Origin: Sorangium cellulosum So0157-2
GTDB taxonomy: Bacteria; Myxococcota_A; Polyangia; Polyangiales; Polyangiaceae
NCBI RefSeq assembly: GCF_000418325.1
Contig: NC_021658.1
Location: forward strand, 2,604,001 to 2,668,000
Direction of reading: 5' to 3'
DNA: 64,000 nt
Shown here piece by piece: positions 24,165 through 33,052 of this stretch (positions are counted from its first letter, which is position 1; every line of letters starts with the position of its first letter). The notes beneath the pieces were generated by a model. It worked only from the letters and a program-made list of their open reading frames with translations. It ran no database searches and was not told the origin of the DNA. Made by a program: the position numbers and the translations under genes.

Positions 24165-25169
24165 GTGGAGATGGGGAATAGCGTGCGCGGCGATCATGCA
24201 TTCACGGCCGAGGGCCTCGTCGGCGCGTCGTTCGAGCTGACCTTCGCGGGCGCGCTGTCGTTCCTGCGCCGGAAGTACTCGCGCGATCTGACGGGCGTGG
24301 ACGTCGCGGTGACGGGGCTGCCGCTCGACACGGCGACGACGAACCGGCCCGGCGCGCGCTTCGGTCCGCGCGCCGTGCGGGAGGCGTCGGCCCTGCTCTC
24401 GTTCGAAGGCCGCCCTTACGGCGCCGCGGTCAGCCCGCTCGATCAGCTGGCGATCGTCGACTACGGCGACTGCCAGTGGGATTTCGGCAGGCCGCTCGAG
24501 GTGCCTTCCGCGATCGAGGCCCACATCGCGGGGATCCTCCGCGGCGGGGCCGCGCCGCTGTCGATCGGCGGCGACCACTTCGTCACGCTGCCCGCGCTGA
24601 GGGCGGTCGCCAAGCAGCACGGCACGCTCTCGCTGATCCACTTCGACGCCCACTCGGACACGTGGAGCGTCGGCGACGACGAGGGGAGGATCGATCACGG
24701 CACGATGTTCCTCCACGCCGCGCGAGAGGGCATCGTCGATCCGGCCCGGTCGGTGCAGATCGGGATTCGCACCTTCAATCCGGACACGCACGGGTTCCAG
24801 ATCCTCGACGCGCCCTGGGTGCACCGGAACGGCGCCGCGGCCGTGGTCCAGCGCGTCCGGGAGCTGGTCGAGGGGCGCAAGGTCTATGTCACGTTCGACG
24901 TGGACTGCCTCGATCCCAGCTTCGCGCCGGGCACCGGCACGCCCGTCTGCGGTGGGCTCAGCACCGCGACCGCCATCGAGATCCTGCGCGGGCTCGCGGG
25001 CCTGGACATCGTCGGCGCGGACGTCGTCGAGGTCGCGCCCGCCTACGACACCGCGGGGATCACCGCGTTGGCCGGGGCGACCATCGCCTACGAGCACCTC
25101 CTCCTCTACGCGAGCCGCCCGGGCGCGCCCGCGGCGCGCGCCCGGACCGACGCGTCACGCGCCCGGTAA
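24165..25169 (+). CDS. speB: Agmatinase / ureohydrolase family protein
   Basis: 334 residues, dinuclear Mn ureohydrolase: agmatine plus water to putrescine plus urea is the commonest reaction in this clade. Metal-ligand motifs are all present: SIGGDHFV, HFDAHSD and TFDVDCLDPSFAPGTGTP, with the family start PGARFGPRAVREAS. Arginase, guanidinobutyrase and related activities cannot be ruled out from sequence. The start is GTG 24165, 8 bases after GGTGAG; ATG 24171 is an alternative. The last about 15 residues are a low-complexity tail. It is a single-gene unit, with a U-tract hairpin 190 bp downstream. Confidence 0.9.
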   Translation: MEMGNSVRGDHAFTAEGLVGASFELTFAGALSFLRRKYSRDLTGVDVAVTGLPLDTATTNRPGARFGPRAVREASALLSFEGRPYGAAVSPLDQLAIVDYGDCQWDFGRPLEVPSAIEAHIAGILRGGAAPLSIGGDHFVTLPALRAVAKQHGTLSLIHFDAHSDTWSVGDDEGRIDHGTMFLHAAREGIVDPARSVQIGIRTFNPDTHGFQILDAPWVHRNGAAAVVQRVRELVEGRKVYVTFDVDCLDPSFAPGTGTPVCGGLSTATAIEILRGLAGLDIVGADVVEVAPAYDTAGITALAGATIAYEHLLLYASRPGAPAARARTDASRAR

Positions 25170-25498
25170 CGCCGTGGGGTCGCGCCCTCTCCGGAGCCGC
25201 CGAGCTGCCAGGTTTGCAAGCGCCGATCTCAGGAGTGAAAGACAGCGAGCGCCGTCCGCGCGCAGGATCCCGCGAAACGCGCATGGACGGACTTGGCCCG
25301 CATCCTGCTTATGTGGACAGAGCAGAGCGCCTGTGACGGCTTCCCCCCCCCCGCCGTCGAGCAGGTGCTCTGTTTTTTTTCCTGCCGGACGATGGCAGTC
25401 GGTCGAGCGGGGAGGTGGGAGGAACGAGCGACGACCTCCCGCCTCCCCGGCGCTCGCGGGGCGCTGTTTCCTGGCGCGAGCGATCGCGCCCGGGCCGC
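25170..25498. other. Intergenic region between convergent genes
   Basis: No gene seen. It includes homopolymers C10 (25343-25352) and T8 (25373-25380) and the hairpin described at 25359. Confidence 0.6.
25359..25380 (+). terminator. Possible Rho-independent terminator
   Basis: GAGC-AGGT-GCTC (25359-25370) followed by TG and eight Ts. The 4-bp stem is short, but the U-tract is unique in this GC-rich region and sits downstream of the agmatinase gene. Confidence 0.45.
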
Positions 25499-26341
25499 TC
25501 AGGTCGCGCCCAGGAACCCTCGGATCGCCGCGAGCGCTTCCGCGCCCGCGTCGGCGAGCACGGCGTGCCCGGCGTGGGGGAAATGCCTCGCCTGGACGAG
25601 CTCCCCGGGCAGCGCCGCCACGAGATCGCGCGCGTCCGCGCTTGTCGCGAACGGGTCGAGATCGCCGGACAGCACGAGGGTAGGGCAGCGGACGCGCGCG
25701 AGATCCGCGCGCAGGTCGTAGGTCTGCATCTCGCCCCCGACGAAGTAGCCGCCGACGTCGAGGTGGATGACGGCGCGCTGGAGCGCTCCTTCGTCCGCTG
25801 GCGTCTGTCGGTAGAGCGGGAAGCACACGCGGATGTAGTCGTGGAAGTTGGGCATCGGGTCCGCGAAGAACCGCCGGGCGACGTCCGCCGCCCGCGCGCC
25901 CCCGAGCCGCTCGAACACCGGCAGCATGCGATCGAGGCGCAGCTTCGCGGTCGTGCTCGTCAGGATGAGCTTGCCGGGGTGATCGGGATACCGCGCCGCG
26001 TACGCCTGGGCCACCATGCCGCCGAACGAGTTGCCCAGCACCACGGGCCGCTGGATCTCCAGCGCGTCGCAGAACGCCCGCACGTCGTCCGCCCACGTCG
26101 CGAGGTTCCACCGCTCTGGCCCGCTGCGATCGCTGCGCCCGCAGCCGCGGTGGTCGAGATAGACGACCTGCGCCACGTCGGCGAGCGCGGAGCCGAAGGG
26201 CACGAAGTCGGTGTGATCGACGCCGGGCCCGCCGTGCAGCAGGATCACCGTGGGGCGCTCGCGCATCGCGGGCCCGTCGGGGACGAGCTTCGCCCCTTCC
26301 ACCTCGAAGAACAGCCGGACGTCGCCTGCCTGGACTCTCAT
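25499..26341 (-). CDS. Alpha/beta hydrolase, proline-iminopeptidase type
   Basis: 280 residues, cytoplasmic. The oxyanion segment LLHGGPG, strand-4 motif DHRGCGRSD, nucleophile elbow GNSFGG, an acid in LSGDLDPFAT and the histidine in FPHAGHAVL give the full catalytic set. HGGPG and HRGCGRS are typical of proline iminopeptidases and related epoxide or lactone hydrolases. The cap region (residues about 145-205) carries FFADPMPNFHDYIRVCFPLY. ATG 26341 is the start. A monocistronic gene; the substrate is unknown. Confidence 0.88.
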   Translation of the reverse strand: MRVQAGDVRLFFEVEGAKLVPDGPAMRERPTVILLHGGPGVDHTDFVPFGSALADVAQVVYLDHRGCGRSDRSGPERWNLATWADDVRAFCDALEIQRPVVLGNSFGGMVAQAYAARYPDHPGKLILTSTTAKLRLDRMLPVFERLGGARAADVARRFFADPMPNFHDYIRVCFPLYRQTPADEGALQRAVIHLDVGGYFVGGEMQTYDLRADLARVRCPTLVLSGDLDPFATSADARDLVAALPGELVQARHFPHAGHAVLADAGAEALAAIRGFLGAT

Positions 26342-26486
26342 CGTGATCCACTGAAATCACAGACGGGCGCGCAATTCCAGCGCCGCGCGCCGCGCAGATC
26401 CGCGCCACGTGAGGCAGATCGCCTCGTGTCGCGCCGGCGGGACCGGCCCGCCGCCCGCGCGCCGTGGGGCTGAGCCCGCCGCGCCG

Positions 26487-27136
26487 CTACCGGGACAAGG
26501 CCGGGAGCACGCGCTCGCCGAAGGCGTCGATGAAGGCCTGTTGATTCAGGGTCACGTTGTGCACGAGACGGTGATCAGCCCGTCGGCCCACCGGCCCACC
26601 CGCGCCGCGGTGGCCGGCGAGATCGCCGCGCCGAGGAGGAGCGGCGGCGCCGCTGGCCGCGTGTAGAGCTTCGCGCCCTCCACGACGACGCGGCCCCGGT
26701 GCGTCACGGTCTCGCCGCGCCACAGGGCGCGGAGGATCTCGGCGCACTCCTCCAGGCGCGCGGTCCGCTCGGCGTGATCGGGCCACTTCTCCCCGGTGAT
26801 ATGCTCGTTCAGCGCCTCCCCGCTCCCGATGGAGAGCCAGAAGCGGCCCGGGTACATCTCGGCCAGCGTGGCGGCCGCCTGCGCGATCACCGCCGGGTGG
26901 TAGCGGTATCCGGGGGCGCACACCGTCCCGAACGACAGCGACGTGGCCTGGAGCGCCGCGCCGAGCCACGCCCACGCAAAGCCGCTCTCGCCCTGGTTTT
27001 CACTCCATGGGTGGAAGTGGTCCGAGCACATGGACGCCGCGAACCCGGCCTGTTCGGCGTGGCGCACGTGCCGGAGCAGGGCCGAGGGGGCGAGCTGTTC
27101 GTGGGAGGCGTGGTAGCCGATCGCGAGCTTCCGCAT
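26487..27136 (-). pseudogene. Decayed LLM-class flavin-dependent oxidoreductase
   Basis: From ATG 27136 the N-terminal two-thirds of a bacterial luciferase-like (LLM) oxidoreductase is intact (MRKLAIGYHASHEQLAPS, CSDHFHPWSENQGESGFAW, GSGEALNEHITGEKWPDH, up to VGRWADGLITV). Near 26570 the frame jumps to HNVTLNQQAFIDAFGERVLPALSR, the normal C-terminus of this subfamily, ending at 26487. The family is about 310-320 residues, so some 80-90 codons are missing at the junction and the remaining parts are out of frame. As it stands the reading frame would stop at 26552. An internal deletion rather than a single-base error is inferred. Related proteins are annotated as non-F420 flavin oxidoreductases. 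Confidence 0.75.
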
Positions 27137-27267
27137 GGGTCCGCTGGGCTCCTTGTCGCGCGCCGGTGCCGGCGGTGAGCGGCGGTGATCAGCAATCGGC
27201 GCGCCAGGGGCCGGCGGCGACCTGGGGTCGCTCGTCCGCCGCGCGGTCGTCGCGCGGGCGTCGCGCG

Positions 27268-28584
27268 TCACTCGATCAGCAGATCGGCGGCGGCGAGCGC
27301 GACGGCCTGGGTCAGCCGCCGCATGTAGTCCCAGTTGAGCTGAGCTACTGTGTCGCAGCGCGCGTGGTAGCAGGGGTTGCCGTCGTCGCCGAAGAAGTTC
27401 TGCGACACGGCGACGGAAGGCGTGCCGTAGCGCCAGAACGCCGCGTGATCGCTGCGGTTCGTGCACGCGTCGACCCGGGCCAGGCCGAGCTCGCCGCGCG
27501 TCGCGGCCGCCTCGACCAGGGCGCCGAGCTCGGACGACGTGTTCTCGTTGCAGTGGATGGCGTGATAGCGCCCGTCGTCGTTGGAGTCGTATCCGGTCAT
27601 CTCGAGATCCAGGACGCCGACCACCTGGTCGAGCTGCCCGTTCCGGTCGAGCATGCTCGCGTAGGCCTTCGAGCCGAGGAGGCCGATCTCTTCTTGGTCG
27701 AAGGCGACGACGCGGAGGCCGATGCTCAGGCGCGCGTCCTTGAGCGCGCGGGCGATGGCGAGCGACGACACGACGCCGGAGCCGTCGTCGTCGGCGCCGG
27801 CGTTGCTGACCGAGTCGTAGTGGGCCGAGAGGATGAGGACGCGCGACGGATCGGCCCCGGGCTTGTCCGCCGTCACGTTGACGCCCTGGCTCCAGCCGCT
27901 TCGATAGGGGTGCTCTTGCACGGTGAACCCCAGCGCCTCGTACTGCTGGCGCAGCCAGGCGCGGGCCAGGGATCGCCCGCTCTCGGAGCCGCGCTCGCGG
28001 AGGGTGACCGTCCGGCCGCCGAGGGTCACGGGCACGGCGCCGGAGAGCTCTTTGAGGCGCGCCTCGAGGAACTCGGCGTCGATGCGGACGTCGGCGGGGT
28101 CGCCCTCGAACGCCGCGCTCCTCCTGGCCGGAGCGGGGGCTCCCTGCCGGCCGCGCGCGCCCGACAGGACCACTTCGGTCTCCGCGATCGGCTCGGTGTG
28201 GTAGCGGTGCGAGCCGAGCCAGCCGTGGGGCTCCCGGCCAGCGGGGACGGCGACCACGGCGATCCCGCCGACGCGCGCGCGTTCACCTGGCAGGGGCGCG
28301 GCGGGCAGCGGCCCTTCGACGAGGTGCAGCGACGACTCGTGATCGTGCGTCAGCGGGGCGCTCTGCCAGGCGCCGGGGGCGGCGGCGCGGGTGACGACGA
28401 CCTGGCCAGTCTCTGTCGCGAGCCGGTTCAGGAACGTGCTGACGGTGTCCTTCTCCACGTGCGAGACGTGGATCGTCTCCGCTGCCGGCGCGCCCGGATC
28501 TCCGGACGCGCACGACGCCGAGATCAGCGCAAAGACAGCGCATCCAGCGGCGGCGGCGCTGGAGCGGTTGCGGCGTGTTGCCAT
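27268..28584 (-). CDS. M28-family metallopeptidase, lipoprotein
   Basis: 438 residues, exported. The signal ends ALISASCASGD, a lipobox. An N-terminal domain (about 30-190) of unclear type is followed by an M28 di-zinc aminopeptidase domain (about 215-438). Ligand motifs: LILSAHYDSV (His and Asp), GADDDGSGV (bridging Asp), FDQEEIGLLGS (catalytic and ligand Glu), VLDLEMTGYD, and a His in NPCYHARCDTVAQL. The Cys pairs in HAIHCNENTS/VDACTNRS and NPCYHARC suggest disulfides. The start is ATG 28584 with GGGGAAG upstream; an ATG at 28635 is in frame but lies before the signal. Probable role: peptide scavenging at the cell surface, as in predatory and saprophytic myxobacteria (inference). Confidence 0.88.
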   Translation of the reverse strand: MATRRNRSSAAAAGCAVFALISASCASGDPGAPAAETIHVSHVEKDTVSTFLNRLATETGQVVVTRAAAPGAWQSAPLTHDHESSLHLVEGPLPAAPLPGERARVGGIAVVAVPAGREPHGWLGSHRYHTEPIAETEVVLSGARGRQGAPAPARRSAAFEGDPADVRIDAEFLEARLKELSGAVPVTLGGRTVTLRERGSESGRSLARAWLRQQYEALGFTVQEHPYRSGWSQGVNVTADKPGADPSRVLILSAHYDSVSNAGADDDGSGVVSSLAIARALKDARLSIGLRVVAFDQEEIGLLGSKAYASMLDRNGQLDQVVGVLDLEMTGYDSNDDGRYHAIHCNENTSSELGALVEAAATRGELGLARVDACTNRSDHAAFWRYGTPSVAVSQNFFGDDGNPCYHARCDTVAQLNWDYMRRLTQAVALAAADLLIE

Positions 28585-28658
28585 GGCGTCTTCCCCTTTC
28601 GCGGCCACCCTACGGATCTCATCCGAAAGTTCCAAGAACTATCGCGCGATGAGACCCT

Positions 28659-28683
28659 CATTTGAATCGAATCGAGTCAAATG
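28659..28683. promoter_or_regulatory. Inverted repeat between nrfA and the M28 gene
   Basis: CATTTGA (28659-28665) and TCAAATG (28677-28683) are perfect 7-bp arms with an 11-bp spacer in a locally AT-rich patch. Both flanking genes run leftward, so it could end nrfA or control the peptidase gene. I cannot choose. Confidence 0.4.
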
Positions 28684-28737
28684 CAGGGAGGGACACAGGA
28701 ACGCTCCGCCGCAGCTGCGGAGTCACGGCCCAGCTCG

Positions 28738-30189
28738 TCAGTTCGCAGGGGGCTCGACGAGGCCGCTCGGCGGATTGGAGCCGCCGCGCAGCGCGAGCTG
28801 ACCGCGACGGCAGGTGTCGATGGCGGACGCCAGGATCCGCATCGCCTCCTGGGGCGCGTGGAACCCGGACGAGTTCTCGGCCTCGGCGAAGTCGACGAAG
28901 AACTGGCACTTCCGCTGCGCCGCGCGCGCCTCCGCGAGCGCCTCGTCCGCCGCGCCCGCCTCCTTCGCGCGCCGGATGTCGCCGATCAGCGCGGTCACGG
29001 CGTCCATCGCGCGATCGCGCGTCTCGGCGTGGCGCCCCTGGATCGTCTCCACGCGCTGCCGGAGCTCGTCCTCGGGCCACTTGTGGCACGTCTGGCACGC
29101 CCGGTTGATGTTGAGGAGCGGGCTCTGGATGTGGTGATCAGTGACCTTCGCCGCCCCCACCCGCTGGTACGGCATGTGGCAGTCCGCGCAGGCGACGCCG
29201 GAGCGGGCGTGCACCCCCTGATTCCACATCTCGAACTCCGGGTGCTGCGCCTTCAGCACCTTCGCGCCCGACTCCGCGTGCGTCCAGTCCGCGTGGCCCG
29301 TCTCCTCGTAATAGGCGTAGATCTCGTCGACCTTGATGCCCTTCGCCCACGGATACACGAGGCGCTTCTCCGGACCCTTGAAGTAATACTCCACGTGGCA
29401 CTGGCCGCAGACGTACGAGCGCATCTCCTGGCGCGTGGCCATCGTGTTGACGTCGTAGTCCGCCTCGCCCATCGACGCCTTGAGCGCGCGGATGCCCTCG
29501 AGGAACCCGGGCCGCGTCACCCGGAGCTGCATCGACTCCGGGTCGTGGCAGTCGATGCACGACACCGGGTGCGTCACGAGCTTGCGCGCCTCGGGGAACG
29601 GCATCTGGTTCATCGCCTCCCAACCGCGCATGAGGTCGCCGCCGCCGAGCTTCTTGTACGGCACGTACACGGACGCGTGGCAATGGATGCAGGTGCCCGG
29701 CTGCTTCGTCGCGATCTGCCGCTCGGTGTACACCTGATCCTCGAGCATGTAAGCGTGCCCGCGCTCCTCGCGGAAGTCCCGCGCGAAGGCGTATCCGGCC
29801 CACATCGTCTTCAGCCGCCCGTCCTCCTCGAGCTTCGACTGCGCGACCACGCTGCGCGGATCGGCCTCGGTCGGCGTGCGCGGCACGGCCTCGCTCCCGC
29901 CGTAGCGCGTCCGCTTCTGGTCGACCGTCCGCCGGTAGCCGTCGTACTGGATGGGGAAGTTCTTCCCCCAGACCGCCGGGTCCTCTATCGTGTCGTCAAG
30001 CTCGACGACGCGATAGAACGGGCTCTTCGCCTCCTGCTTGTGCTCGAAGATGTTCACGAGCAGCGCCGCGGTCCCCGCGCTCGCGGCCGCCGCCGCGATC
30101 GTGATGAGCGGCAGGTAGCGCTGGAACGCCGGCTTCTTCGCGCTCTCGGTCGTCGATCGTTCGTCCTTGGGCTCCGTCATCGTCTCCAT
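28738..30189 (-). CDS. nrfA: Cytochrome c nitrite reductase (ammonia-forming), CXXCH active-site variant
   Basis: 483 residues, periplasmic pentaheme enzyme reducing nitrite to ammonium with six electrons. One N-terminal membrane segment (YLPLITIAAAAASAGTAALL). Five heme motifs: CIHCH (167-171), CIDCH, CGQCH, CADCH and CQTCH. Most NrfA proteins have CXXCK at the first, catalytic heme; here it is CIHCH. Catalytic Tyr (VEYYF) and His (KAQHPE), and the calcium-site Glu, Lys and Gln in the same motifs, are retained. The start is ATG 30189; ATG 30180 is possible. nrfH lies 21 bp upstream in the same operon, as in Wolinella-type NrfHA systems that take electrons from quinol. Confidence 0.95.
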   Translation of the reverse strand: METMTEPKDERSTTESAKKPAFQRYLPLITIAAAAASAGTAALLVNIFEHKQEAKSPFYRVVELDDTIEDPAVWGKNFPIQYDGYRRTVDQKRTRYGGSEAVPRTPTEADPRSVVAQSKLEEDGRLKTMWAGYAFARDFREERGHAYMLEDQVYTERQIATKQPGTCIHCHASVYVPYKKLGGGDLMRGWEAMNQMPFPEARKLVTHPVSCIDCHDPESMQLRVTRPGFLEGIRALKASMGEADYDVNTMATRQEMRSYVCGQCHVEYYFKGPEKRLVYPWAKGIKVDEIYAYYEETGHADWTHAESGAKVLKAQHPEFEMWNQGVHARSGVACADCHMPYQRVGAAKVTDHHIQSPLLNINRACQTCHKWPEDELRQRVETIQGRHAETRDRAMDAVTALIGDIRRAKEAGAADEALAEARAAQRKCQFFVDFAEAENSSGFHAPQEAMRILASAIDTCRRGQLALRGGSNPPSGLVEPPAN

Positions 30190-30210
30190 CCCTCGAGCGG
30201 CGGGCGCGCC

Positions 30211-30753
30211 TCAGTGCAGGTGGCCCACCGATTCATGGCAGCGCACGCACGAGAGCCGGGGCGCGCCGCGGTGCTCGCTGTCGATCGCATGCACGACGTC
30301 GCCGTGACACCCGCGACAGGCCTCCTCCGTGATGCGCAGATTGCCGGGCTTGATCCGGATCGGGTCCGGGAAGCGGCCCGTGGTGAAGGCGAAGGAGTGC
30401 CAGAACCCGTTCGACGCCTTTGTGGCATATTTGCCCAGGAACGTGTGGGGCGCATGACAGTCGTTGCATCCTGCCACGGCGCGGTGGCTGGAGCGCTGCC
30501 ACCCGTCGAACTGCTCGTTCATGATGTGGCAGTTGGCGCACGCCGACGGATCGTTCTGCAGGTACGAGGCGCCCTTCGCGTAGAGGAACGTGTAGCCGCC
30601 GAGCCCGACGGCCGCGCCGAGCGCGACGCAGAGCGCGAGCGGCAAGCCCCATGAGAGGATGCCGCGCGCGCGGCGCGCGCTCCCGCGGACGGGCGCCATC
30701 GGCGGTTCACCGCGCTGTTGCTCCTCGGCCACGGGCTCCGGCGGATCGCTCAT
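30211..30753 (-). CDS. nrfH: NrfH, NapC/NirT-type quinol dehydrogenase
   Basis: 180 residues. The N-terminal cytoplasmic tail (MSDPPEPVAEEQQRGE) and one membrane anchor (GLPLALCVALGAAVGLGGYTF, about 35-55) precede four heme sites: CANCH, CNDCH, CRGCH and CVRCH. The family is tetraheme, 150-180 residues. It oxidises menaquinol and passes electrons to NrfA, encoded 21 bp downstream. ATG 30753 is chosen, with no strong ribosome-binding site seen. There is no FNR-like TTGAT-N4-ATCAA box in the 262 bp to the divergent PhyH gene. Confidence 0.93.
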   Translation of the reverse strand: MSDPPEPVAEEQQRGEPPMAPVRGSARRARGILSWGLPLALCVALGAAVGLGGYTFLYAKGASYLQNDPSACANCHIMNEQFDGWQRSSHRAVAGCNDCHAPHTFLGKYATKASNGFWHSFAFTTGRFPDPIRIKPGNLRITEEACRGCHGDVVHAIDSEHRGAPRLSCVRCHESVGHLH

Positions 30754-31015
30754 CGGTCGCGGCGCCGTTTGCAAGGCAGGTGCCACCGCGCCGGCAGGGC
30801 GGTGATCGACAGGCCCGGTGGCAGCCCGGCGGCGCAGCGGGCGACGCCCGGACTCGACATGACGGCTGGCCGCGGCGCCGGGATCGGCGCGGTGAGGCGG
30901 CACCGCATCTGACGAACCTGCAAACCGTGCGCCGAGGCGCAGATTCCGCGCCGGGGTGGGACGGCCGTTCCCGTCGCGGCCCGGCTGCGCTAGTGACGGG
31001 GGAGGAGACGCCCCC

Positions 31016-31903
31016 ATGAACACCGTGCGCGCCCCGCAGCCCGCCGCCGTCCCGCGCGAGCCGCAGCCCGCCGCCGGGCTCCCTCCGGCGAACCGCCGAA
31101 TCCGGCTCCCGGACTTCACGCTCGGCGGCGCGCTCACGGCCGAGCAGCGAGACTTCCTCGACACCCACGGTTTCATCCGCTTCCGGGGCTTCGCCGGCCG
31201 CGACGCGGTGCGCTCGCTCGTCGAGGAGGTGGAGGACATCGATCGCCGGCTCGTCGGGGAGGGGAGGACGCACATCAACGGCGTCCCGCTGATCCTCGGC
31301 GCGAGGAAGGACGGGTCGCGCTACATCCAGCGCATGGTGTTCGCGTCGCTCTTCGGCGAGCGCCTGCGCGCGTTCCTGCGCGATCCTCGCTTCGGCGCCA
31401 TCCTCGATGCGGCCGGGCCCGGCTACCGGATCGCCGAGCGGGAGCGCGACGGGCTCGTGATCAACCATTATCGCCGCGAGGAGGGCTCGACGTACCAGCG
31501 GCTCGGCTGGCACACCGACAGCCTGCGCGACGTGTTCTATCTCGAGCGGCCGCGCCGTTACCTCAACGTCGGCTTCTATCTCGACGACTCCCCCCTCTCC
31601 AAGGGCGGCGTGCGGCTGATCCCCTCGTCGCACCGCCAGGGCCTCTTCGAGATGATCACCCGCAAGGCGTATTTCCTCGACCACAGGCCCGACCCGGACG
31701 AGTACGCGCTCGAGGCGGAGGCGGGAGACCTCACGATCCACGACGGCCGGATCTGGCACCGCGTCGCGCAGGCCTCGGCCACGGGCGACGCGAGCCAGCG
31801 GCGCGTGATGTACCTGCCGCTCATGTGCGGCCCGCTCAAGGAGAAGCACGAGAACAGCCCCACGCCGCTGTATTTCCGGTTGAAGCGGCTCGCGGGGTAC
31901 TGA
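31016..31903 (+). CDS. Phytanoyl-CoA dioxygenase (PhyH) family protein
   Basis: 295 residues, Fe(II)/2-oxoglutarate-type oxygenase fold. Iron ligands: H166 and D168 in GWHTDS and H248 in IWHRV; an Arg near the C-terminus (QRRVMYLPL) could bind 2-oxoglutarate. Family members hydroxylate lipids, amino acids or natural-product intermediates. The start is ATG 31016, after GGAGGAGACGCCCCC. It is the first gene of a tight operon: the GNAT-type gene starts 8 bp after its stop and an MFS gene follows. The substrate is unknown. The genes suggest hydroxylation, acylation and export of a small molecule. Confidence 0.88.
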   Translation: MNTVRAPQPAAVPREPQPAAGLPPANRRIRLPDFTLGGALTAEQRDFLDTHGFIRFRGFAGRDAVRSLVEEVEDIDRRLVGEGRTHINGVPLILGARKDGSRYIQRMVFASLFGERLRAFLRDPRFGAILDAAGPGYRIAERERDGLVINHYRREEGSTYQRLGWHTDSLRDVFYLERPRRYLNVGFYLDDSPLSKGGVRLIPSSHRQGLFEMITRKAYFLDHRPDPDEYALEAEAGDLTIHDGRIWHRVAQASATGDASQRRVMYLPLMCGPLKEKHENSPTPLYFRLKRLAGY

Positions 31904-31911
31904 GCGCCTCG

Positions 31912-33039
31912 ATGTCGATCGCGATCGAGGAGGCGAAGAGCGCCGCGGATCTCGCCGACATCCTCGATCTGCCGCTGCGCCTCCACGCGGCGGATCCGGG
32001 CTACGTGCCGCCCCTCCGCCCGCTCGTCCTCCGGCGGCTCGACCCCAGGAACCCCTTCTTCCGCGAGGCGAGCCTCCGCCTGTTCCGGGCGCGGCGCGGG
32101 CGCGAGACGGTCGGGAGCATCTCGCTCCTCGTCGACGGGCGCCACGACCGCCACAGCGGCGAGCGCACGGCGTTCTTCGGCTTCTTCGAGTGCGAGCGCG
32201 ATCCCGAGGCGGCGCGGGCGCTCTTCGGCGCGGTGAGCGAGCGCGCGCGGGCGCTCGGCGCGACGTCGCTGCGGGGCCCGCGCAACGTGACGCGGGTCGA
32301 GGACATCGGGCTGCTCATCGAGGGATACGGCTCCCGGCCGCCGATGCTCGCCGGCCATCACCCGCCGTATTATCGCGAGCTCGTCGAGGCCGAGGGGTTC
32401 TCGAAGCGCTACGACATGCTCGCCTACGACACCCCGCTCTTCGACGCCGCGGGGCGCCGCCGGGAGCTCCCCGACGCGCTGCGCCGGAAGGCCGCGGCGG
32501 TGAGCATCCCTGGCCTCGAGGTGCGCCGCGCGGCGGTCCATCGCATCTCGCGCGACATGGAGATCGTCCACGCGGTCTTCACGGAGGCGTACCGCGGCGT
32601 GCCGGAGGTCGTCCCCATGTCGCGCGCCGAGTTCGTGAACCTGGGGCGCGCGTTCGCGCTGCTCTCGAACCCGCGCCTCTTGCAGATCGCGACCGTGCGC
32701 GGCGAGCCCGCGGCGTTCGCGGTGTGCCTCCCCGACCTGAACGAGGCGCTCGCGGCGGCGCGCGGGCGGCTCCTGCCGCTCGGGTGGGCGCGCGCCGCCT
32801 GGGCGCTCCGCCGCGTCCGGACGGCGAGCTTCAAGCTGATCGGCGTGGTGCCGGCGTTCCGGTCGACGGGCCTGTACGCGCTCCTCGTGCAGCACGTGGT
32901 GGACGGCCTGCGGGCGGCCGGGTACGACCGGCTCGAGGCCTCGTTGATCCACGAGGACAACGCGCCGATGCGGCACATCGTGGAGTCGGCCGGGTGCTCC
33001 ATCTACCGGCGCTACCGCGTCTACGAGGGCCCGCTCTGA
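31912..33039 (+). CDS. GNAT-like N-acyltransferase
   Basis: 375 residues. Two-domain acyl-CoA N-acyltransferase-like protein: N-terminal part (about 1-170) with RNPFFREASLRLFRARRGRETVGSIS, and a C-terminal GNAT-like half (about 195-375) ending EDNAPMRHIVESAGCSIYRRY, the usual end of the acetyl-CoA fold. Related proteins are annotated only as N-acetyltransferase. The start is ATG 31912, eight bases after the PhyH stop. Operon with PhyH and MFS. Whether it acylates the product of PhyH is speculation. Confidence 0.75.
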   Translation: MSIAIEEAKSAADLADILDLPLRLHAADPGYVPPLRPLVLRRLDPRNPFFREASLRLFRARRGRETVGSISLLVDGRHDRHSGERTAFFGFFECERDPEAARALFGAVSERARALGATSLRGPRNVTRVEDIGLLIEGYGSRPPMLAGHHPPYYRELVEAEGFSKRYDMLAYDTPLFDAAGRRRELPDALRRKAAAVSIPGLEVRRAAVHRISRDMEIVHAVFTEAYRGVPEVVPMSRAEFVNLGRAFALLSNPRLLQIATVRGEPAAFAVCLPDLNEALAAARGRLLPLGWARAAWALRRVRTASFKLIGVVPAFRSTGLYALLVQHVVDGLRAAGYDRLEASLIHEDNAPMRHIVESAGCSIYRRYRVYEGPL

Positions 33040-33052
33040 GGGAAGAGGTGAT

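Noticed and set aside
30754..31015. FNR-type or NarL-type site upstream of nrfH
   Set aside because: No TTGAT-N4-ATCAA or close variant found by eye.
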